In this document: positions 14,008 through 18,304 of the stretch, in pieces
How the letters are laid out: each line of letters opens with the position of its first letter
Position numbering within the stretch: the first letter of the stretch is position 1
Source: an uncultured Eubacteriales bacterium
Lineage (GTDB): Bacteria; Bacillota; Clostridia; Lachnospirales; Lachnospiraceae
Assembly: GCA_900321915.1 (NCBI GenBank)
Contig: ONXW01000137.1
Span: forward strand, 1 to 18,304
Length of the DNA stretch: 18,304 bases
Direction of reading: 5' to 3'
Made by a program: the position numbers and the translations under genes
The notes under the pieces: generated by a model
The model's input: the letters and a program-made list of their open reading frames with translations, nothing else
What the model was told of the DNA's origin: nothing
Database searches by the model: none

Positions 14008-15300
14008 TTAGTAAACCAGGTTCACCAGAGCTGTTGTAAAGAACGGCACGTAGGTCAGGAGCAGCAGCTCAAAGAGAAGTACCGCATAGAACGGTACACT
14101 TTCCTTTATGAAGTCTTTCAGCGGACAGCCCGTGACATTGCACGTGACAAACATCAGTGTACCCATCGGAGGCGACATTGCGCCGATGGAAATATTGAAG
14201 ATAAATGCCATGGCAAAATTGACCGGGTCAATTCCGTAGTTCAGGGCCACCGGATAAAGCAGGGGGACCAGGATGATCATGATAGCGTTTCCTTCCAGGA
14301 ACATACCGCAGATAAGCAGGAAAATGTTAACCAGGAGAAGGAACACATACTTATTGTCGGTCAGGCCCATCATCCATGCCGTAATCTTCTGCGGCACCTG
14401 CTCCTTGGTGAGAACCCAGGACAGGGAGGACGCGGCACCGATAATAAGCATGATACTGGAGGTGGAAAGGACGGCTTCCTTGAATCCCGCCTTGATCAGA
14501 TCCCAGGTCAGCTCTTTGTAGATGATGCCGAGAATGATGGAATAAACAACGGCTACAGCTCCCGCTTCCGTCGCGGTGAAGACACCGATACGGATACCGC
14601 CGATGATGATAACCGGCAGGCACATGGGAAGAATGGAACGGCGCACAATACGGCCCGCCTCGCCGGGAGGAAGCTTTTCGCCCTTTTTACGGGTGGGCAT
14701 GTAACCTCTCTTGTGGGAAATAATGGAAACGAGAATCATCTCACCTGCGCAGAGAAGGATGCCGACGCCGATACCGGAGACGAACAGCTTACCGATGGAA
14801 AGGTTTGCCAGGGATCCGAAAAGAATCATCGCGATGCCCGGCGGAATCAGCGGTGTAATCATCGCGGACGCCGCGGTAACGACAGATGCAAAGGCATTGG
14901 ACATGCCCTTCTCGCGCATCGGAGGAACCAGCATCTTCGCTTCCATGGCCGCGTCGGCCAGGTTGGAACCGGAAAGACCGCCCATCAGCGTGGACAGGAG
15001 GACGTTAACCTGCGCAAGGCCGCCGTAAAGGTGACCGGTCAGCAGGTCGCAGAGGTCCATGATACGCGAGGTAACACCGGAATAGTTCATGAATACGCCG
15101 CCGGCGACGAAGAACGGAATAGCCAGCAGCGAGGAGCTCTGAACGGCGGAGACAAGTCTCTGTCCCAGAATCATGGCGTTGACATTCGGTGTCATAAAGA
15201 AATAGATCGCGCTGGCGCCGATGACGGAAAGAAAGACCGGAACCTTCAGGAAAAGGAGAATCAGCATGATGATAACAGCAATCGCCAGAGTTGAATTCAT
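14008..15300 (-). CDS. dctM: TRAP transporter large permease (DctM-like), 430 aa
   Basis: Large membrane subunit of a tripartite ATP-independent periplasmic-type transporter, which drives solute uptake with an ion gradient. The protein is almost entirely hydrophobic, with about 12 helices, and has normal length. Family signatures are present: GGLSGSNLADAAMEAKMLVP in the first half, a PLIPPGIAMILFG segment just after it, and MFLEGNAIMIILVPLL and MSPPMGTLMFV in the second half, the expected pseudo-repeat. A cytoplasmic loop (ISHKRGYMPTRKKGEKLP) separates the halves. Its ATG overlaps the dctQ stop as ATGA, so translation is coupled. It is last in the operon, followed by a strong terminator. The solute cannot be deduced; the neighbouring dehydrogenase suggests a polyol, sugar acid or related carboxylate. 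Confidence 0.93.
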   Translation of the reverse strand: MNSTLAIAVIIMLILLFLKVPVFLSVIGASAIYFFMTPNVNAMILGQRLVSAVQSSSLLAIPFFVAGGVFMNYSGVTSRIMDLCDLLTGHLYGGLAQVNVLLSTLMGGLSGSNLADAAMEAKMLVPPMREKGMSNAFASVVTAASAMITPLIPPGIAMILFGSLANLSIGKLFVSGIGVGILLCAGEMILVSIISHKRGYMPTRKKGEKLPPGEAGRIVRRSILPMCLPVIIIGGIRIGVFTATEAGAVAVVYSIILGIIYKELTWDLIKAGFKEAVLSTSSIMLIIGAASSLSWVLTKEQVPQKITAWMMGLTDNKYVFLLLVNIFLLICGMFLEGNAIMIILVPLLYPVALNYGIDPVNFAMAFIFNISIGAMSPPMGTLMFVTCNVTGCPLKDFIKESVPFYAVLLFELLLLTYVPFFTTALVNLVY

Positions 15301-15803
15301 TCTGTTTTCTCCTCCTTTCCTGACAAGAACAGATATTTCACGTTGTAGAATACCAGGCTGACAATCATCAGTAAGTTACCGATGGGAATAACCCCGTAGG
15401 CATAGCGGTACGGAATCCGCAGGAGCGTACTGATCTTTCCCGTCGCAACCATCTGGTTGTAATAGGCATTTCCCTGGATTGCCAAATAAACCACGATAAT
15501 AAGTGAGCAGATAAAAGCGATTATCTCGCAGATCTTTTTCGGCCCTGCCGGAAGGGAATCTACAAGGATCTCAATTGCAATGTGGGAACTGTTGCGGAAC
15601 GCTGCACCGGCAGCGAGATACACCACCCAGAGGAACATGAACATCTGCATCTCCTCAGCCCAGGTGATAGGACTTCGCATGACGTAGCGCATGATGACAT
15701 TCACGAAGGTCAGGCACAGCAGGAGGAACAGCACGATGCACGCCGCTATTACATCCAGCTGGCCAAGAATGCCCAGTATACCCTTATTTTTTGATTCGGC
15801 CAT
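15297..15803 (-). CDS. dctQ: TRAP transporter small permease (DctQ-like), 168 aa
   Basis: Small membrane subunit that joins the large permease and helps dock the binding protein. Four hydrophobic segments are visible: residues about 17-37, a second including FMFLWVVYLAAGAAF, a third at IIAFICSLIIVVYLA, and a fourth at GVIPIGNLLMIVSLVFY. The family pattern R-x-x-x-R-S-P-x-x-W-x-E-E, followed by F-x-W-V and R-N-S-S-H-I-A, is clear. AGGAG lies 7 bases before the ATG. The gene sits between the binding protein (104 bases upstream, with a hairpin) and dctM (4-base overlap). Confidence 0.92.
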   Translation of the reverse strand: MAESKNKGILGILGQLDVIAACIVLFLLLCLTFVNVIMRYVMRSPITWAEEMQMFMFLWVVYLAAGAAFRNSSHIAIEILVDSLPAGPKKICEIIAFICSLIIVVYLAIQGNAYYNQMVATGKISTLLRIPYRYAYGVIPIGNLLMIVSLVFYNVKYLFLSGKEEKTE

Positions 15804-15848
15804 TCGCAGGCTCCTTTCATACAGAGTATCCGGTAGTCAATAAGGCAG

Positions 15849-15894
15849 GGAGCCTGTTTCAAACCCCTGTTCAGAGAGATTTAAAACAGGCTCC
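15849..15894 (-). other. Hairpin between dctP and dctQ
   Basis: An 11-bp perfect inverted repeat (15849-15859 with 15884-15894, GGAGCCTGTTT type) lies across a 24-base loop. No T-run follows on the minus strand, so it is unlikely to terminate strongly. Such a structure after a binding-protein gene commonly protects that message and lets the binding protein be made in excess of the permease. Confidence 0.55.
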
Positions 15895-15907
15895 TATAAC
15901 AGATTAA

Positions 15908-17014
15908 TTAATTGATGACCATGTCACGTACATAGTCATACAGGCCTTCTCTCCAGTTGGCTGTTACAGCAGGATCATCATAGACAGCTGCGGAAGCGTC
16001 GATGAACTTCTGCATCTCTTCATCAGAGAGCTCAAAAACCGTTACGCCAGCCTCTTCCATCTGCTTCTGATAATTTTCTGCGGACTTGAACTGCTCCTCA
16101 GACTCAACTTCGCCGCCGTAATTTGCAGCCTCGGTCAGCCACTTCTGCTGATCCGGGGTAAGGCTCTGCCATACAGTCTCACTCATAACGAACTGAATCG
16201 GCATGAGAAGGTGTTTTGTCTTGGTCAGGTATTTTGCAACTTCATAGTAAACCTGTCCGTACAGTGTAGCCATCGGGTTCTCCATACCCTCGATGGTACC
16301 CTGCTGTGTTGCGGTGTAAACATCGCCCAGGGCCATGCCGGTCGGGGCAGCGCCGAGATACTCAAAGGTCTTCATCTGGATGGTGTTCTGCGGTGTTCTT
16401 ACGATAAGGCCCTTCAGATCCTCAAGGGTCTGAACCGGCTTGGTTGTCATCAGGTTTCTCTCGCCGTAAGCCCAGTTACCAGTGATGATGTGAAGTCCGG
16501 ACTGTGCAAGCAGCTCCTCCTGCTCCTTCCACCAGTCGGTCTCCATCAGCTTCCAGTACTGATCCCACTCTGTGAACAGATACGGGCCTGCAAGGATGGA
16601 CATCTCCGGTGCGCCGTAGTCGCCCAGGAAGGAACCGTCGGTAATGTAGGCAACTGCCTCACCCATCTGCATCTGGTCCATGGCGTCTTTCTTGGATCCG
16701 AGCTGGCTGGACGGGAACAGCTCAATCTTGATGGAGCCGTCGCTGATTTCATCCAGCTTCTCCTGCCATGCCTTGCAGCCGAGGTCAAGGGGCTCACCCG
16801 GGTTGTTCTCATAGCCGACCTGGATTGTAATGACATCGCCTGCCGGAGCTTCCGCTGCGGGCTGCTCAGCCGCCGCCTCAGTTTCAGCTGCCTCAGAAGC
16901 AGCCGCCTCTGTTGCTGCCGGAGCCTCGGGTGCCGGTGCTGCGGAACCGCCGCCGCAGGCCGCGAGACCTGCCACCATGGTAAGTGCAAGTGCTACAGAT
17001 AAGATTTTCTTCAT
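15908..17014 (-). CDS. dctP: TRAP transporter solute-binding lipoprotein (DctP-like), 368 aa
   Basis: Extracytoplasmic substrate-binding subunit. Residues 1-20 are a lipoprotein signal peptide with LAAC, giving lipidated Cys20. An unusually long Ala/Glu/Pro-rich linker (about 21-58) tethers the domain. The DctP fold follows: GYENNPGEPLDLGCKAWQ, ISDGSIKIELFPSSQLG, GPYLFTEW, GERNLMTTKPVQTLEDLKG, and IVRTPQN, where Arg206 fits the carboxylate-binding Arg of this family. ATQQGTIEGMENPMATLY and the SLTPDQQKWLTEAA helix are also typical. I chose ATG 17014 because GGAGAGG lies just upstream and the signal peptide then starts normally (MKKILS). The upstream ATG at 17110 gives an implausible MCCCRLRR extension overlapping the dehydrogenase. 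The conserved Arg suggests a carboxylate-bearing solute; identity unknown. Confidence 0.92.
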   Translation of the reverse strand: MKKILSVALALTMVAGLAACGGGSAAPAPEAPAATEAAASEAAETEAAAEQPAAEAPAGDVITIQVGYENNPGEPLDLGCKAWQEKLDEISDGSIKIELFPSSQLGSKKDAMDQMQMGEAVAYITDGSFLGDYGAPEMSILAGPYLFTEWDQYWKLMETDWWKEQEELLAQSGLHIITGNWAYGERNLMTTKPVQTLEDLKGLIVRTPQNTIQMKTFEYLGAAPTGMALGDVYTATQQGTIEGMENPMATLYGQVYYEVAKYLTKTKHLLMPIQFVMSETVWQSLTPDQQKWLTEAANYGGEVESEEQFKSAENYQKQMEEAGVTVFELSDEEMQKFIDASAAVYDDPAVTANWREGLYDYVRDMVIN

Positions 17015-17064
17015 TTTCTCGCCTCTCCTTTTCTTTTGGTGAAATGAATTGATAAAATGCCTAA

Positions 17065-17080
17065 GATGTCTTCTGACATC
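17065..17080 (-). other. Short hairpin at the end of the dehydrogenase gene
   Basis: GATGTC (17065-17070) and GACATC (17075-17080) form a 6-bp stem with a 4-base loop, overlapping the dehydrogenase stop codon (17081-17079). There is no T-run. It may be a processing or pausing site ahead of dctP, but it is short. Confidence 0.3.
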
Positions 17081-18125
17081 AATAGTCCTCCTCAAACGGC
17101 AGCAGCACAAACTTTACGCCTTCCTTCGCGCGGAACATGTTGAACGCCGTCTCCCACTCCGCAAGCGGCATCTTGTGGGAAACAATCTTGTCCATCTTTA
17201 CCTTGCCGCGGGCAAGAAGATCCAGCGCCTGCTCCCAGCTGGCCTTGCGGGAACCGAGGGAACCGGTCACGTGAGGCTCACGGTAGTTGAGCGCTGTGAC
17301 GTAGAACGGAATCTCCGGCTTGCCCATACCGATCATGGTAAAGTAACCGCGGCGCTTCAGCACCTTGAGCGCGCCGTTAATGCCGTACTGGTTGCCGGAG
17401 CACTCCATGACGACATCCACACCGTAGCCTCCGGTAAGCTGGTTGACGCACTCCTCAAGCGGAGTCTCGTCGATATTGCAGATGTAGTCTGCACCCAGTT
17501 CTTTCGCGGACTCGAGGCGTTCCGCATCCACCTTGGTTCCGGAAACCAGAACCTTTGCGCCGAAGGATTTGACAACCATTACGGTCAGAAGTCCCATCGG
17601 GCCGGGGCCATTTACCAGTACAAGGTCTGTGGGCTTAATCTCGGTGAGGTCGAAAACAGCGTGGCATACACAGGCCAGAGGCTCTGTCATGGCTGCAGAA
17701 ACGAAATCAATGTTGTCAGGCATGTGATGTACACGGCCTTCAGGTACGATGGTGTAATTGGTGAAAATGCCATTGTACCAGTATCCAAGGGTCTTGCGCT
17801 CCGGACACAGGTTATACCATCCCTCGCGGCAGGCTTCACATTTTCCGCAGTAAGCGTAAGCGGTCTCGGAAACTACTCTGTCGCCCGGCTTCCAGTCGGT
17901 AACGCCCTCTCCGACTTCCGCTACGATACCGGAAAACTCATGGCCGGTGACGACAGGCGTACGGACGGGAATACCGATGTTGCTGTCCTGGATATGCAGG
18001 TCTGAACCGCAGATTCCGCTGGCCATAACCTTGATCTTTACCTGTCCCGGTCCGGGTGTCGGTTCCGGAATATCCCGGATCTCCATATTTCCCGGTTCCG
18101 GAGCATACTTGATTAAAGCTCTCAA
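17079..18125 (-). CDS. Zinc-dependent medium-chain alcohol/polyol dehydrogenase, 348 aa
   Basis: NAD(P)-dependent oxidation of a secondary alcohol, polyol or sugar-acid hydroxyl in the cytoplasm. Catalytic-zinc residues are present: Cys39 in GICGSDLH, His62 and Glu63 in TGHEFSG, and the Glu of AMTEPLACV. The structural zinc site is complete (Cys93, Cys96, Cys99, Cys107 in [15 protein letters not shown]). The Rossmann motif GPGPMG lies near the middle, and ELGADYICN and DVVMECSGN follow as expected. Length and order match sorbitol, threonine and galactitol-type dehydrogenases; exact substrate is open. The start is a TTG at 18125-18123 (initiator Met, then [11 protein letters not shown]) with AAAGGGG 8 bases upstream. 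It leads the operon with the TRAP transporter, which probably imports its substrate or a precursor. Confidence 0.9.
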   Translation of the reverse strand: MRALIKYAPEPGNMEIRDIPEPTPGPGQVKIKVMASGICGSDLHIQDSNIGIPVRTPVVTGHEFSGIVAEVGEGVTDWKPGDRVVSETAYAYCGKCEACREGWYNLCPERKTLGYWYNGIFTNYTIVPEGRVHHMPDNIDFVSAAMTEPLACVCHAVFDLTEIKPTDLVLVNGPGPMGLLTVMVVKSFGAKVLVSGTKVDAERLESAKELGADYICNIDETPLEECVNQLTGGYGVDVVMECSGNQYGINGALKVLKRRGYFTMIGMGKPEIPFYVTALNYREPHVTGSLGSRKASWEQALDLLARGKVKMDKIVSHKMPLAEWETAFNMFRAKEGVKFVLLPFEEDY

Positions 18126-18133
18126 TCTGTTTA

Positions 18134-18140
18134 CCCCTTT
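18134..18140 (-). promoter_or_regulatory. Ribosome binding site for the TTG-started dehydrogenase
   Basis: AAAGGGG on the minus strand is 8 bases before TTG 18125-18123. The next in-frame ATG (residue 14) would cut off the first strand of the conserved fold, so TTG is the better start. Confidence 0.65.
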
Positions 18141-18172
18141 CTTTTAGTTGAATGCATGGTTGTTATATCTGT

Positions 18173-18198
18173 CAATTTCACGGAGAAATGTGAAATTG
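18173..18198 (-). promoter_or_regulatory. Inverted repeat in the dehydrogenase leader
   Basis: CAATTTCAC (18173-18181) and GTGAAATTG (18190-18198) form a 9-bp perfect inverted repeat with an 8-base spacer. It could be a leader hairpin or a further operator. It is unrelated in sequence to the TTGTA/TACAA palindromes next to it. Confidence 0.45.
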
Positions 18199-18222
18199 TA
18201 CTGTCCTGATCAGTGTGGAATG

Positions 18223-18257
18223 CTTGTAATAAGAATATCTTCTGCTTGTATTACAAG
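18223..18257 (-). promoter_or_regulatory. Paired palindromic operators, GntR/FadR-like
   Basis: CTTGTATTACAAG (18245-18257) is a perfect 6-1-6 palindrome. A second, imperfect copy, CTTGTAATAAG (18223-18233), lies about 22-23 bases away centre to centre, i.e. two helical turns, on the same face. TTGTA-N-TACAA is the operator style of FadR-subfamily GntR regulators such as DgoR. The regulator is not encoded in this window. Confidence 0.6.
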
Positions 18258-18276
18258 TCGTTGGGAATGCCTGACG

Positions 18277-18304
18277 ATTATATTTGAAAACCTACTTTGC
18301 TTAA
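18277..18304 (-). promoter_or_regulatory. Candidate promoter of the dehydrogenase-TRAP operon
   Basis: A perfect TATAAT is at 18282-18277 on the minus strand. A weak -35 (TTAAGC at 18304-18299, 16 bases away) touches the window edge. The two palindromic operators start about 20 bases downstream, where a bound repressor would block transcription. The -35 is unsure because the window ends here. Confidence 0.45.

Noticed and set aside
13948..15294. 448-codon plus-strand open frame opposite dctM
   Set aside because: It is antisense to an unmistakable TRAP permease, its product is a hydrophilic His/Gln/Asp/Arg-rich sequence with no family features, and it has no ribosome site. It is a by-product of codon bias on the other strand.
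15849..15894. Terminator between dctP and dctQ
   Set aside because: A good stem is present, but no T-run follows on the transcribed strand and the genes belong to one transporter.
17015..17110. N-terminal extension of DctP starting MCCCRLRR
   Set aside because: It would overlap the dehydrogenase gene and bury the signal peptide; a GGAGAGG site directly precedes the ATG at 17014.
17049..18005. 318-codon plus-strand open frame opposite the dehydrogenase
   Set aside because: The minus strand encodes a complete zinc dehydrogenase with all metal ligands; the plus frame has no motif.

Overview
The window looks like chromosomal DNA of an anaerobic Firmicute of the Clostridia, probably Lachnospiraceae-like. 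This is inferred from strong AGGAGG-type ribosome binding sites, use of GTG and TTG starts, lipoprotein signal peptides, a TRAP transporter next to a GntR-type palindrome, and the protein families present; it is not a species call. Almost all genes lie on the minus strand. The one clear plus-strand gene is a small lipoprotein at 12397-12846.

Right part (13911-18304): a catabolic operon read leftwards. It holds a zinc-dependent medium-chain dehydrogenase with a TTG start, then a tripartite TRAP transporter (dctP-, dctQ- and dctM-like), closed by a strong terminator. Two TTGTA/TACAA palindromes about two helical turns apart lie upstream and look like operators for a GntR/FadR-type regulator. 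Uptake and oxidation of a polyol or sugar acid is the likely theme; the substrate cannot be read from the sequence.

Middle (12857-13825): a two-gene minus-strand unit of unknown function (a small membrane protein and a 73-residue cysteine-rich protein). It is convergent with the plus-strand chagasin-like (I42) lipoprotein, and the two sides share a bidirectional terminator.

Centre-left (1771-12290): the most interesting locus, a four-gene operon behind a good sigma-A promoter. In order it encodes a SLOG-like Rossmann domain fused to a SLATT-like multi-TM region, a membrane protein with a degenerate (probably non-catalytic) TIR domain, and two large TIR-TM-beta-propeller proteins that keep the catalytic Glu motif. 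Pairing a TIR enzyme with a SLOG sensor is the logic of Thoeris defence, where TIR makes a cyclic-ADP-ribose-type signal and SLOG binds it. Here the TIRs are membrane anchored and carry WD40-like propellers, and the SLOG protein carries transmembrane helices instead of SIR2. I propose a membrane-bound Thoeris-like immune or conflict system; this is inference from architecture.

Left end (1-1723): a remnant of a GT1 (MGT-type) glycosyltransferase with an internal deletion and a nonsense codon, a secreted lipoprotein of the linear-amide C-N hydrolase (choloylglycine hydrolase-like) family, and the first 46 codons of a MATE-type transporter. They follow the TIR operon closely on the same strand and may be transcribed with it.

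I saw no tRNA, rRNA, CRISPR array, insertion sequence or phage gene.
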